NCBI RefSeq assembly: GCF_050633425.1
Contig: NZ_JBOEGM010000035.1
Span: forward strand, 1 to 64,000
Source: Pelagimonas sp050633425
GTDB taxonomy: Bacteria; Pseudomonadota; Alphaproteobacteria; Rhodobacterales; Rhodobacteraceae
Direction of reading: 5' to 3'
Length of the DNA stretch: 64,000 nucleotides
The position numbers and the translations under genes were made by a program. Positions 17,532 through 26,874 of this stretch are shown one piece after another. Each line of letters begins with the position of its first letter. Positions within the stretch are counted from its first letter, which is position 1. The notes beneath the pieces were generated by a model. That model was not told the origin of the DNA, did not search any database, and worked only from the letters and a program-made list of their open reading frames with translations.

Positions 17532-18299
17532 TCAAGCGCTGGCCAAACTCGGATAGCGCTCAAGAATGCTTTGAAAAGGCATGCCGCCATCGCGGGCATC
17601 GAAATCATAGGTGACGGTCGCGCCATAGGCCCCGGGGTCATGGGGATCCCAACGGGGCTTATCAAAGACCAACACGCGGTCGCCCAGCTTGAAGGCTTCT
17701 TCCAGATCGTGACTGACCATAAAGACGGTCATATTGGTCTCGCGGCGCAGCTCCATCAGGAAGTCATGCATCTGAATACGCGTGCCCGGATCAAGAGCCC
17801 CGAAAGGTTCATCCAGCAACAGCACACGTGGCTTGGCGGCCATGGCTTGGCCAATGGCCAGACGTTGCTGCATCCCCCCCGACAAAGACGCAGGGTATTG
17901 ATCGGCCACGTGGTTGAGCCCAATGCGCAAGAGCATCTCATCGGCGTCCTCCACCGCTTTGCGCCGTGCCGCACCACGCAGATACCCGAACCGCGTTTGA
18001 AACCCTGTGCCAGCGATTAAGTTTTCGCGCACCGTCAAATGCGGAAACACGGAATAGCGTTGAAACACCACGCCACGTTCCAAATTCGGCTCGACCGCGG
18101 GCGCGCCTCCGTCGATGCGAATTTCGCCACGGGTTGGGCGTTCTTGCGCCAAAAGCAGCCGCAGGAATGTGGATTTGCCACAGCCAGAGGCCCCGACGAT
18201 GGAAATAAATTCGCCCTCATCGATGTCCACATTCACCCGCTCAATGATCGAGCGATCCCCGTAGGCTTGCCAAATATCCGTCACAGAAACAAAACTCAT
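17532..18299 (-). CDS. Guanidine-type ABC transporter ATP-binding protein
   Basis: 255 residues from the ATG at 18299; a longer open frame upstream is a shadow of the permease gene. Walker A GASGCGKST is at 36-44, the signature LSGGMQQR near 147 and Walker B VLLLDEPFGALDPG near 168. It belongs to the nitrate/taurine/sulfonate (SsuB/TauB) class. Its start overlaps the permease stop by 4 bp. The riboswitch upstream of the operon suggests guanidinium as cargo. Confidence 0.9.
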   Translation of the reverse strand: MSFVSVTDIWQAYGDRSIIERVNVDIDEGEFISIVGASGCGKSTFLRLLLAQERPTRGEIRIDGGAPAVEPNLERGVVFQRYSVFPHLTVRENLIAGTGFQTRFGYLRGAARRKAVEDADEMLLRIGLNHVADQYPASLSGGMQQRLAIGQAMAAKPRVLLLDEPFGALDPGTRIQMHDFLMELRRETNMTVFMVSHDLEEAFKLGDRVLVFDKPRWDPHDPGAYGATVTYDFDARDGGMPFQSILERYPSLASA

Positions 18300-19108
18300 A
18301 GCCCGGCCTCCATCCATGGAAAGGCTTTGCGCGATAGGGTTTTGAGCGCCCAATCTATGAGGAAAGCCAAGAGCGTGATCCAGATCACGTAAGTGAGAAT
18401 GACATCCATCGCGAGGTAACGGCGCACCAAAAAGATGCGATAGCCAAGCCCGACATTGGACGCCACGGCCTCGGCTGCGATCAGGAATAACCACGCAGAG
18501 CCAAGTGACAAACGCACGTTGGAAATCAAGCGGGGCAGGATTTGCGGCAGGGCCACACGCAAAGCGATCACAAGCGAAGAGGCTCCGATGGTCTGCGCTT
18601 TGATCAGCTGTTCCGTTGGAATGTCCAGCACACGTTGCGACAGGTCGCGGGTCATAAAGGGCGTGATACCGATGATGATCAACACCACCTTGGACAGTTC
18701 GCCCAGCCCGAAGACGATGAACAGGATGGGCAGCAAAGCCAGCGGCGGCACCATCGAAAGCACCGCGACAAAGCTCGAAAATGTTGCGCGCATAATTGGG
18801 AACAGCCCGATGGCCATGCCCACAACCAACGAGATTGCCGCAGAAATCCCAACGCCCAAGAGAAGCCGCATCAAAGAGGCACCCGTGTCTTTCCACAGCA
18901 GGATCTCTTTGGAGCGCTTGTCGGGTTCCGTGAACAGCCGCACAGCAGTGTCCCAAATGGTCGAGGGCGCAGGCAGCAGCTTGTCTTGGGGGTTGGCCGT
19001 GAGGCGAATGTCCGAGCCGATGGCATAGGCGATCAGGACAATGACAAAGGGGGCGGCGGCCAAAAACACCGCGTTGGGCCGAGAGGGTATTCGATTGATC
19101 AGTCTCAT
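18296..19108 (-). CDS. Guanidine-type ABC transporter permease
   Basis: 270 residues from the ATG at 19108, preceded by GGAGGAG. About six hydrophobic segments surround the EAA-like loop (MTRDLSQRVLDIPTEQLIKAQTIGAS near 158-182), as in SsuC/TauC-type permeases. It forms the membrane channel for the ATPase encoded next and the binding protein encoded before. Confidence 0.9.
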   Translation of the reverse strand: MRLINRIPSRPNAVFLAAAPFVIVLIAYAIGSDIRLTANPQDKLLPAPSTIWDTAVRLFTEPDKRSKEILLWKDTGASLMRLLLGVGISAAISLVVGMAIGLFPIMRATFSSFVAVLSMVPPLALLPILFIVFGLGELSKVVLIIIGITPFMTRDLSQRVLDIPTEQLIKAQTIGASSLVIALRVALPQILPRLISNVRLSLGSAWLFLIAAEAVASNVGLGYRIFLVRRYLAMDVILTYVIWITLLAFLIDWALKTLSRKAFPWMEAGL

Positions 19109-19196
19109 AGGGCTCCTCCGATGGGCTGAGCTTTTGAAGTGATGTCGCGAGAAGAATGGCGCGCGGGCCGTGCCGCACGCCACGCCAATGTGTGAC

Positions 19197-20264
19197 TTAC
19201 AGCGCGCCGTCTGCCGCCATCTGCATAAAGGTCGCATCAAAGCGGAACTTGATGTTGCCCGCGTCGCCCGTGGTCACGCCACCGGGGTATTCAACGCCAA
19301 CGAAATCCGCACTTGGCGCGCCTTCGCCCAAGATGCCCTTGTCGAACAAGAATTCAGCCACGCTTGTCATGGTTGTGGGCAAATCAGCCGACGCGGCTTG
19401 GGCCACTGCTGCGGCTGGATCAAAGAACATTTCAGTCGCCGCCAATTGCGCTTTGTAGCCCGCAAGATCGGTGCCAGAGGCTTCGGCCATCGCGGTCAGC
19501 ACCTCTTCATCACCTGCCGCCATAAGAGTCATAACTTCATACCAAGCGCCAGCAACAGCTTTGCCAAAGGCAGGGTTGTCCGCCAAGGTTTCAGTGTTCA
19601 CCACCATCAGGTCCAAAATTTCGCCGGGGATTTGAGCGCTGTCAAACAGCACGTTTGCGTCGGGATTTGACCCGGTGATTTCAGACACCAGCGGGTTCCA
19701 CGTCACCACCGCTTCGACGTCGCTTGTGGCATAGGCCGCGATCATATCGGCATCTGAGGTGTTGATCACACCGTCCAGATCGGCCTCTTCTAAGCCCACG
19801 GTTTCAAGCCCGCGTGCCAGCAAGTAATGCGACACAGAGAGTTCCACCAAGTTCACAGGCTTGCCTTTGAGATCGGCCAGGCCGCCTTCGCCTTTCAAGA
19901 TCACCGCATCATTGCCGTTTGAATAATCACCAATGATCAAAGCGGTGGTGTCAACACCGCCGCCCGACGGAATGGACAGCGTGTCCATATTGGTCGCGGA
20001 AACCCCGTCAAAAGCGCCTGCTGTATATTGGTTGATGGATTCGACGTAATCGTTGATCTGAACGATATCGACCGTGATGCCATATTTGTCGGCCCATTTG
20101 TCCATGATGCCGCTGTCTTCCAAATAGCCCCATGGCATCCAGCCGACATAGATCGACCACGCCAATTTGAAATCTGTTTTTTCTTCGGCGGCCACAGGCA
20201 GTGCAAATGCCGATGCAAGTCCGGCTGAGAGCGCCGCAGCGGATAGAATGTTCTTGACTGTCAT
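19197..20264 (-). CDS. Guanidine/urea-type ABC transporter substrate-binding protein
   Basis: 355 residues. A signal peptide (ILSAAALSAGLASAFALPVAA) is followed by a type II NMT1/TauA-like fold (KLAWSIYVGWMPWGYLEDSG, then DGVSATNMDTLSIPSGGGVD). It resembles the binding proteins found with urea carboxylase-associated, now guanidine-associated, transporters. It is the first gene after the riboswitch, with GGGGAAAG before its ATG. An inverted repeat (TGGCG...CGCCA) in the 88-bp gap to the permease gene may attenuate the downstream genes. Confidence 0.85.
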   Translation of the reverse strand: MTVKNILSAAALSAGLASAFALPVAAEEKTDFKLAWSIYVGWMPWGYLEDSGIMDKWADKYGITVDIVQINDYVESINQYTAGAFDGVSATNMDTLSIPSGGGVDTTALIIGDYSNGNDAVILKGEGGLADLKGKPVNLVELSVSHYLLARGLETVGLEEADLDGVINTSDADMIAAYATSDVEAVVTWNPLVSEITGSNPDANVLFDSAQIPGEILDLMVVNTETLADNPAFGKAVAGAWYEVMTLMAAGDEEVLTAMAEASGTDLAGYKAQLAATEMFFDPAAAVAQAASADLPTTMTSVAEFLFDKGILGEGAPSADFVGVEYPGGVTTGDAGNIKFRFDATFMQMAADGAL

Positions 20265-20355
20265 GACTTTCCCCGTTGTGCGTCCCGCCTGTTTTTAAAC
20301 ACGGCTTTCCCACGCTGGCGGAACAAGAGATGGAGCGCGGACAAAGCCTGCGCAG

Positions 20356-20462
20356 TAACCTCCCGGGATTTTGCCCCGCCGTGTGCCTTTGCGGATTTTG
20401 CCGCCTAGGTGGCGCTTCTCGGACCAGTCCTTGATGTTTTCATCAAGCGGAACCCTAAGCAC
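20356..20462 (-). ncRNA. Guanidine-I riboswitch (ykkC leader)
   Basis: Read on the minus strand the leader contains, in order, the conserved blocks TTAGGGTTCCG, CTGGTCCGAGA and ACACGGCGGGGCAAAATC followed by CCCGGGAGG. These are the hallmark sequences of the ykkC class that binds guanidinium, with a variable hairpin (CCTAGGCGG...CCGC) between the second and third. The aptamer ends about 92 bases before the start codon of the transporter binding protein. A short A/T-rich hairpin (GTGTTT/AAACA) in between could belong to the expression platform. It implies that guanidine turns on the whole operon. Confidence 0.92.
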
Positions 20463-20649
20463 CCTGCCTCTCAACTACAGAACGCATGCCCGCGCATTTC
20501 AACGGACTTGAACAAAATGGCACCGACCCAACGGAGTTTGCCACACAAATGAGCGCTTTTGCCGTCGGGGCGCTTAAAAACAGAGCAGTCTTGAATGTCG
20601 AGCCTGGGTTGCTGCCCCGGATTCCGCGTCGCCTCCGATGACGGCAGAA

Positions 20650-21202
20650 AGCCTTTTTAACCTATGCTGCGGCGGCGACGAAGGTCTGGTTCAAGTTTTA
20701 ACTCGTGGTCTTGCGCTGCTGAAAGTGGACCTGTGGCGCTTTCGTGCCGTCCCAAGTGCTCGTTTAGGCGAAAGCGACGGGGCTTTTCCTGTCGAGTGCT
20801 GAGCGGCGGCGGCGAGGTGTGCAAGCGTGACCATATCAGACCGCTATCTGCAACTGGCAGGGCGGTTTCTGAAAGCCCGTAATCCGCGCGCGCTAACCTC
20901 CGTAACATGACACGTGCGCTCCGTTGGAAACTGATTTCGGTGTTCCTCCACAAACCTGAACATCACAGCTTTAAGCTCGCGAAGAACACCGTGGTCTTTT
21001 GGGGATGTCCGGCTCCTTCTTGGCCAGCTCTAAATCCTCTTTTGACAGCACATATGTGTCTCGATGCGCTGTAATCCATTTGTTCAGCGCCGACATTCTG
21101 ACATCCCGACACCCAGATCGTCAGCGACCTGGGTGTCGGCCCACCGGTCAACGCAATCCGCACAGCATCTTGGCGAAATTCGTCCGTCCGGTTCAGTCCC
21201 AT
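20650..21202 (-). pseudogene. Decayed IS3-family insertion sequence (OrfA and OrfB remnants)
   Basis: The frame beginning at 21202 (MGLNRTDEFRQDAVRIALT) is the start of an IS3-family OrfA, and its end reads TTVFFASLKL as in intact OrfA; the middle is frameshifted. Downstream, frames around 20660-20950 keep pieces of OrfB (MWRNTEISFQ, NHELKLEPDL-like). Several indels make it inactive and the 3' half is missing. Confidence 0.7.
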
Positions 21203-21346
21203 AGCTCGTCTCCTCTGTTGCAGTAAATGCGATCAAAGGTGCGGTATCAAACCGCGACAGGTCCAGTAGCTAGCTCTATTTTACGAGTGCTTTGCTAAAA
21301 GGGAAAACGGTGGATTCGCTCGGGCCAGCCGCTTTTTGCGCAACAC

Positions 21347-22231
21347 CTATGCGAAGCACGAAAGAGTTCCTCGCACATCGTCGTAGAGATGGTCTGCGAT
21401 GAGTCGGACCCTTGGTGCCAAGCGAATATCGGCATGCATGACGAGGTATAGTGGCTGAGCTGGAAACGAAGCAGTGTCCGACAACTCGATCAGTTCGGGG
21501 AGCTTGGCCGCGAAAAACCGCGGTAGTATTGCGATCCCCATTCCGGAGCTAGCGGCGTTTATTAGGGCAACCATATCGTTGCTCAGTAGCCCGATACGCG
21601 CCCCCTCCAAACTAACCTTGTTTCTAAGCCATTGGCCCTGCGAACGTTGGGCATCGGGATCCTCGAATCCTAGGTATACCCGGTCGTGCGGTGGGCGCTG
21701 GATGTGATCCTCACAGCCATAGAAGCCGTAATCAACTGATGCGACATGTCGAATTACTAGATCGGGACCAGTGACAGTGCCAAGACGGAGCGCGATGTCT
21801 GCTTCGGCCTTATCGAGGTCGCTCCTCCGAGTTGTTCCGATGAGCATTGGCCTAATACCTGGATGGATGGCTACGAGGGGGGCGAGCGCAGGCGCGACGA
21901 GATGCGACAATACAAGAGGCGGCGCAGAGACCCGCACGTCCCCACTGAGGCCGTCGACGCCCGCTGCAGCGCGGGTCAGCGCGGCGACTTCGTTCTCCAC
22001 GGCCTCTACCCGAGAGATCAGATGCTCGCCTTCGGAGGTTGGCCGCCACCCGCGAGGCAGGCGGTCGAACAAGCGAAGCCCCAAGGCGTCCTCTAAGCCA
22101 CTGATGCGGCGAGATACGGTCGAGTGCTCTACACCAAGCATGCGGGCGGCTCCCATCAGACTACCTGCGCGCGAAAGGGCGAGGAAATACCGGAGGTCAT
22201 CCCATCCTAATCCGTCAATTCGGTCGTTCAT
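21347..22231 (-). CDS. LysR-family transcriptional regulator
   Basis: 294 residues from the ATG at 22231 (an ATG two codons earlier is also possible). The N-terminal winged helix-turn-helix (DLRYFLALSRAGSLMGAARMLGVEHSTVSRRI) is clear, followed by an effector domain. It is divergent from a SnoaL-like gene 147 bp away, the usual arrangement for a LysR protein and its target. Its flanks are transposon debris, so the pair may be acquired. Confidence 0.9.
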   Translation of the reverse strand: MNDRIDGLGWDDLRYFLALSRAGSLMGAARMLGVEHSTVSRRISGLEDALGLRLFDRLPRGWRPTSEGEHLISRVEAVENEVAALTRAAAGVDGLSGDVRVSAPPLVLSHLVAPALAPLVAIHPGIRPMLIGTTRRSDLDKAEADIALRLGTVTGPDLVIRHVASVDYGFYGCEDHIQRPPHDRVYLGFEDPDAQRSQGQWLRNKVSLEGARIGLLSNDMVALINAASSGMGIAILPRFFAAKLPELIELSDTASFPAQPLYLVMHADIRLAPRVRLIADHLYDDVRGTLSCFA

Positions 22232-22377
22232 GCACATATACCGTCGAAAAATACCTAGTTCCGTGCGCAAATTATCGGAGGGATAAGCTCCTGACACAAG
22301 TAAAATTCGGCAAGTGCAGTCCGTTGCGTTGAACGCCTTTGGCACTCTTGACCGAGCTACAAAGGAGAAGAAAATCC

Positions 22378-22782
22378 ATGACACAAACCGCCGTAGAACT
22401 CACGCAATCATTCTTAGGAGCGATCTTCTCGGGTGCGATGGAGGCTGCCATAGCTCTCACGTCACCCGAGGCCGTCTTCGTCTCAACAAACCCGCATAGC
22501 AACTCAGGCAACCCGATGCACGGAACCTTCGTTGGTCATGAGGGCGCACAGGCCTTCTTCGGAGGCTTCGCAGATGTTCTTGAGCCTGGCGACTTCGAAA
22601 TCACGGCCGCTTTCGGCGACGACAGGCACGCAGCGCTCTACGGCAAACTCAAACATTCGGTGCGCGCGACCGGCAAACCCTTTGTCAGTGACTGGGCTTT
22701 GATCACCCGATTCAAAGATGGAAAACTCATCCTTTACCACTTTTACGAAGATACCGAGGCGCTCGCTGAAGCCATGCGGTGA
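22378..22782 (+). CDS. SnoaL-like / NTF2-fold family protein
   Basis: 134 residues from the ATG at 22378, with AAAGGAG upstream. The helix-first alpha+beta sequence (TQSFLGAIFSGAMEAAIALTSPEAVFVSTNP, later FKDGKLILYHFYEDTEALAEA) fits the SnoaL-like cone fold used by polyketide cyclases, ketosteroid isomerases and stress-linked small enzymes. No catalytic residues can be assigned with confidence. Probable target of the divergent LysR regulator. Confidence 0.75.
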   Translation: MTQTAVELTQSFLGAIFSGAMEAAIALTSPEAVFVSTNPHSNSGNPMHGTFVGHEGAQAFFGGFADVLEPGDFEITAAFGDDRHAALYGKLKHSVRATGKPFVSDWALITRFKDGKLILYHFYEDTEALAEAMR

Positions 22783-23517
22783 ACTTAGTCTTCGCTGACT
22801 GCGACGATGGGGGATAGATCGAAGTTCGGAGCTGCCAGAAACGCATCTTCGGAAATTGCCAAAATGGATCAAAAGTTCATACATTTCGATGCCACCATCC
22901 CTTGGCAAAACAGATTGGAGTTTGCCAAGGGTTAGAAGAGCAAACATTGGTGTCCAGGGCAGTATTTGACACAAGCGGGCTCTCAGTTGCTTTCCGGCGG
23001 TGCGGCAGGGCTTCGGCAGCGAAATCATATGTGGACCCCGCTACCCAGTGACCGTCCTCAGCCCTTCCAAGTCGTTCGTACAGAGCGCAGCATTGACCCC
23101 AACATGGATAGGGGGGCGGAAAGCGGTAGTTCGCGGCAGTTGCAAAGGTAGCACTTCGCCCAGGTTAAAGCGGCCATTCAAGCCCTATCGGAGCGGATCC
23201 CACTTACTGCGCCGTGCATCAAGGTCTGCCATGCGCAGATAACGGAGTTTGCAAAGCCGGGCTATCACCCTGACAACCCAACACCGACACGCTGCAACGC
23301 CGCGTTGAAACCGGTCATTGGTGGGCTTTGCAGCGAGAATCTGGGATGGATGACGGCTGAGCGGGACAAAACGGTCTTCCATGTCAGGTACCTGAAGGTC
23401 TGGTTGGAGGGCTCACGCAGCTCGGCAACGAGCGGTCCTAAGAATTGACAAGTCTGCATATCTTCTGCCAGTCTGGTAGAGCTATTGCTAAGCGCCTATG
23501 GGAGCTTTGGAGAACAC
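22783..23517. other. Non-coding or decayed stretch
   Basis: About 735 bases with only short frames, none recognisable. The base composition shifts towards that of the IS debris nearby. A palindromic CTTGGCAAA/TTTGCCAAG pair lies at about 22904-22938. No intact gene or RNA seen. Confidence 0.4.
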
Positions 23518-24003
23518 TTGAAAACTGCACTTGATGTAGATGATGCGTTGCTGGACGCAGACGAAAGAAGCTTCGTTGAAAACGTTCGCACACATGGATG
23601 GTTTGGGACACACGTGTTCGAGGACGCTAATGGACTGGGGTTTTCATATACAACGGGCTTTTGGCACAAATTCGCCTTTCCCGAATTGATACTTTTTGCG
23701 CTGCCCAAAGAGGTGTCACACGAAATATTCTGGAACTTTTTTAGGGATTTGGAAGCCGAAAAAAGGTTCGTACCGAATGAGCCAATATCCGAAGTTTTGA
23801 ATGGCTATGATGTGATAATTAGAGAAGTCGAGTCTGATCACTTCCCGGAATACTTGGGATGGAACCGTTGGTTCTATGGTGGCGACAACTTCAATGCGTG
23901 CCAAGTTTTCTTTCCGGACAAATTCGGTAGGTTCCCATGGTCTGAAGACACCTCGCCGGAATTCAGCCAACTGCAACCAAATCTTGCGGCTCAAGCAGAA
24001 TAA
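23518..24003 (+). CDS. DUF4262 domain protein
   Basis: 161 residues from a TTG at 23518 with GGAG five bases upstream; no ATG exists near the 5' end. The body matches DUF4262: HGWFGTHVFEDANGLGFSYTTGFWHKF, PELILFALPKE, then CQVFFPDKFGRFPW near the end. The family's biochemical role is unknown; members often sit in accessory regions. Base composition is more A/T-rich than the neighbours, suggesting transfer. Confidence 0.7.
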   Translation: MKTALDVDDALLDADERSFVENVRTHGWFGTHVFEDANGLGFSYTTGFWHKFAFPELILFALPKEVSHEIFWNFFRDLEAEKRFVPNEPISEVLNGYDVIIREVESDHFPEYLGWNRWFYGGDNFNACQVFFPDKFGRFPWSEDTSPEFSQLQPNLAAQAE

Positions 24004-24393
24004 GAATTACCTTACCCGGGTTTTGCTGATCCCGTCGGAGAACACGCAATCGGCACAGCGCCCTTCCGGCCAAAGCCGCCGTTCGCGCAACCTGCAGCAT
24101 CCAGTGAGATGGGCTCCAAGCGGCCTTGCGGCGGTGCAGCGCAAGGTTTCCGCCCAAGATGCGCTGTCACTGCAACACCGGATGACGGGAGACAGCCCAA
24201 AGGAGACATCCAACGGGTGTTAGCCATGCTGTGATCGCTCACGCGTTGCCGACATTCACTGCACCAGCGAGCTTGGTGCCTTGGAGAGCTATGAAAATGG
24301 GAATTTTCTCTCTAAGGCTGTTTTGCGAGTGACAAGGCAGCTACGCTTCAAATTAATAGTTTTAAGCAAATTTTTTCCCGAGGAAATCGTTAG
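24004..24393. other. Non-coding stretch before the exonuclease pseudogene
   Basis: About 390 bases without a recognisable gene. The second half is A/T-rich and probably held the promoter of the pseudogene that follows. Confidence 0.35.
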
Positions 24394-25457
24394 ATGCCTA
24401 ATAATTTCCGACTTGCGACGTTCAACATCGAAAACCTTTTCACACGACATGATTAAAATGCGTTCCTCCAAGGCCCAAATAGCCGTGGTGCTCGGTTCTT
24501 AGCTCCAATTGCTCAGTTCCTCGCTGAGTACGGAGACGGAGACCTTAACGACTTCCAGGATTTTCGACGACTAATCCAAACCGCGTCAATTTCACAGGAT
24601 GATGACAAGCGCCAACACACGGCACTCGCGCTCGGGCAGTTGAACGCTGATGTGGTTGCGTTTCAAGACGTGGACAATTTTGGCGCGTTAGAGCGGTTCC
24701 TGTCTGCATACTATGCCAAGCTCGGCGAAAAGGGATATGGGCACGCCGTTTTGCACGAAGGCAATGATATGCGAGGCATTGACGTCGCCATTGCTACTCA
24801 CGCTGATTGGCCGATATATACACGATCGCACGTCGATCTGACCCCTGCGTGGTTAGACGATACAGAGTCTGGTGTCGGCCTCCTTGCCTCAAAATTAGGG
24901 GGCAAAGCGTCTACAAATCTAGGGGCACCTCAGTCTTTTATTGCCACTTTAAATCTATGGGCGGCGGAAGAGATGCGAGTATGGGAATGCGTCAGCTGGA
25001 AGCCATCGCTGTGCGTGAAATCATAAATCGAAAGTTTGAGGCTCCAAGCGAAGCCCTGTGGTGTATCGTTGGGGATCTGAACGACGACAAGCAAGTGATT
25101 AAAGTCAAGAAACGTCTCGACGAGGAGGGCAGACAGGTCGAAGACGTTGAAGGGCCGAATGAATCCGGGGTCGACCCGCTTCTAAATGATGGATTTGGCG
25201 ACAACCTCGTCACTCTTTTGCCGGAGTCGAATAGGTGGACACACGACTACGCAGGCGAGAAGCACAAGACACAACTTGACGACATCATTGCTTCCCCGGC
25301 TCTCGCCGAGACGATTGTAGGACTTCCTGAAATTGTAAGTTCCGGGATGCCGTTCCGAGTCCCAAATTCGGATGATATTCCTCGTTTTCCTCGCATTGGT
25401 TGGGATAGACCAAAGGCCTCGGACCACTGCCCGCTGGTAGTGGAGTTTCGGATTTAG
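24394..25457 (+). pseudogene. Endonuclease/exonuclease/phosphatase family gene, frameshifted
   Basis: Three consecutive frames encode one protein. It begins MPNNFRLATFNIENLFTRHD (ATG at 24394, GAGGAA upstream), then a TAA. After a frame change it resumes at about 24500 (FLAPIAQFLAEYGDGDLNDF ... QLNADVVAFQDVDN), and after another change near 24905-24960 it continues HFKSMGGGRDASMGMRQLEA ... WCIVGDLNDDK ... KASDHCPLVVEF. The family's catalytic motifs (NIEN, GDLND, SDH) all survive, so inactivation is recent. Sequencing error is a possible but less likely cause of two shifts. Confidence 0.8.
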
Positions 25458-25727
25458 AAAATTGCTTAACTAAGTTGATCTGATGCGGTCAGTGACGGCC
25501 GTATCTCACCTTATGCAACACGCGTTTCGGTAACCTCGGGGAGGTGCACGATAGCCTCGGCCAGTGCAAGGAACGGGGGCAGGTTTGCAGAGACATGAAA
25601 GGGAGAGGTCCTTCTCTCTGAGGGCGTTCCCTCGCCAATGGGCAGGCCTGTGTGACAGCGTGTGTGACAGCGTGTGTGACAGCGAAGCCCCCTTGTGTCT
25701 GCAATCTGCAGTCGGCACACTGCGGGA
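25458..25727. other. Intergenic stretch before the copper-type cluster
   Basis: Contains the 13-bp palindrome ACCTC-GGG-GAGGT at 25533-25545 and three 12-bp tandem repeats. No gene is recognised. It should contain the promoter of the cluster. Confidence 0.35.
25649..25684. repeat. Three perfect tandem copies of TGTGTGACAGCG
   Basis: The 12-bp unit is repeated without mismatch at 25649-25660, 25661-25672 and 25673-25684, about 45 bp before the first gene of the copper-type cluster. It could be an iterated regulator site or a slippage product. Confidence 0.8.
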
Positions 25728-26066
25728 ATGTGGGCTATTCGGAACATATTTTGCTTTGCGGCAATCTTGGGGGCGGTTCTGATCTGGGTGGGGGCGATGC
25801 CCTCCGCTTTGACGGATGCCGCCGACCCGATGGCAGGCGCGATGCATTCAAGCCCTTGTCCTCCGCCTTGTTCGGATCACAGCGACACATCAGACCATGC
25901 CTCTGGGGCGTCTTGTGAGGTTTGCGTGACCTGTCTCGCGCTTCGGGACGCGTTTCTGAATGAGGTCGTACAGCCGGTCTTTGCATGTCTTGACGTACCT
26001 ATTCGGACGGCCGTGCGGCTCAGGGACGCCTTGCTTGGATTTGATCCGCCGCCTCCGCGTTTGTGA
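25728..26066 (+). CDS. Small Cys/His-rich membrane protein
   Basis: 112 residues from the ATG at 25728 (a GTG at 25695 is possible). One N-terminal hydrophobic segment (NIFCFAAILGAVLIWVGAM) is followed by a metal-binding-like region with several Cys and His (SSPCPPPCSDHSDTSDH, then CEVCVTCLALRD). It resembles the small DUF2946-like proteins at the head of copper loci, but I cannot confirm the family. First gene of a same-strand cluster with a multicopper oxidase. Confidence 0.55.
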   Translation: MWAIRNIFCFAAILGAVLIWVGAMPSALTDAADPMAGAMHSSPCPPPCSDHSDTSDHASGASCEVCVTCLALRDAFLNEVVQPVFACLDVPIRTAVRLRDALLGFDPPPPRL

Positions 26067-26119
26067 ACGTGAGCGCCCCAGTTGCGGGCTATCATTCTTT
26101 ACAGACCACAGGAAACGAT

Positions 26120-26431
26120 ATGACCAGAACTTTTGTTTATCCCGGTGCGAGCGTCGCGGCCGGCACCGGTGCTTGGGCGATATTCGCCTCGGGTTCCGAA
26201 CCCCCTGAACCAAAACGTGCTGCGGGACAGGGGGCGCAGGGCGGGGGCCGAAACGGTGGCGCGCGCGCGTTGGTTCACAAGACTTGCGACCCGGCGCATT
26301 ATGGGGGCGAATTCATTCAACGCGCGGTTGCGGGCAGGCGCGTCACTGGAGTTTCGGTAGAAGGCCCCGGATCGACGGGCGCGACGGACAAGACGCCAAT
26401 AGCCTCACTTAAAACGGAGACCTCACAATGA
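26120..26431 (+). CDS. Short protein, possible remnant of an efflux periplasmic adaptor
   Basis: 103 residues with AGGAAACG before the ATG. An N-terminal hydrophobic stretch (ASVAAGTGAWAIFASG) is followed by a Gly/Arg/Pro-rich linker, similar to the start of RND periplasmic adaptor proteins, but the lipoyl and beta-barrel domains are missing. Its stop overlaps the ATG of the cytochrome c' gene (ATGA), which supports translation. Either a truncated adaptor or an unrelated short secreted protein. Confidence 0.35.
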   Translation: MTRTFVYPGASVAAGTGAWAIFASGSEPPEPKRAAGQGAQGGGRNGGARALVHKTCDPAHYGGEFIQRAVAGRRVTGVSVEGPGSTGATDKTPIASLKTETSQ

Positions 26432-26874
26432 ACCTCACCAAGAAAAACATCTGCGTGGCCGTTTTGCTCGCCAGCTTCGGGTCCGTTGCATTGGCGCATG
26501 GCGGCGTAAAGAACGCGGCGGTTATGGCCCGCATGGAGGCGATGAAATCCATCGGTGACGCCATGAAAGTCATGGGTGGCATGGCAAAGGGGGCGACCGC
26601 CTTTGATGCGACCACGGCGCGTGCTGCCGCAGCTGATGTGGCAAGGTTTGCCGCACAAACCCCCGCTCTGTTTAAGGCCCCCGAAAGCGACCCAAAGACC
26701 GAGGCCTTGCCGGAGATTTGGGAGCGCTTTGACGATTTCACTGCCAAGGCGGAACAGACTGAAAGCCTGGCGCTGGCATTATCAAGAACCCTGGAAACGC
26801 CGGAGGATTTGAACAAGGGGCTGATGCAGCTGGGCGGATCCTGCAAGGCTTGCCACAAGGTGTATCGCAAATGA
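26428..26874 (+). CDS. Cytochrome c'-type protein
   Basis: 148 residues. A signal peptide (NICVAVLLASFGSVALA) is followed by a helical body with MARMEAMKSIGDAMKVMGGM near the N-terminus and the haem motif CKACH at 139-143 close to the C-terminus, the class II cytochrome c' layout. The gene overlaps its neighbours on both sides by 4 bp. A periplasmic electron-transfer or copper/NO-related role is inferred. Confidence 0.85.
   Translation: MNLTKKNICVAVLLASFGSVALAHGGVKNAAVMARMEAMKSIGDAMKVMGGMAKGATAFDATTARAAAADVARFAAQTPALFKAPESDPKTEALPEIWERFDDFTAKAEQTESLALALSRTLETPEDLNKGLMQLGGSCKACHKVYRK

Noticed and set aside
17532..19178. 548-codon version of the transporter ATPase
   Set aside because: The first 290 codons are an out-of-frame reading of the permease gene; the ATPase starts at 18299.
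25533..25545. ACCTC-GGG-GAGGT palindrome as a CueR/MerR operator
   Set aside because: Too short for the usual 19-21 bp dyad and no MerR-type gene nearby; left as a note only.
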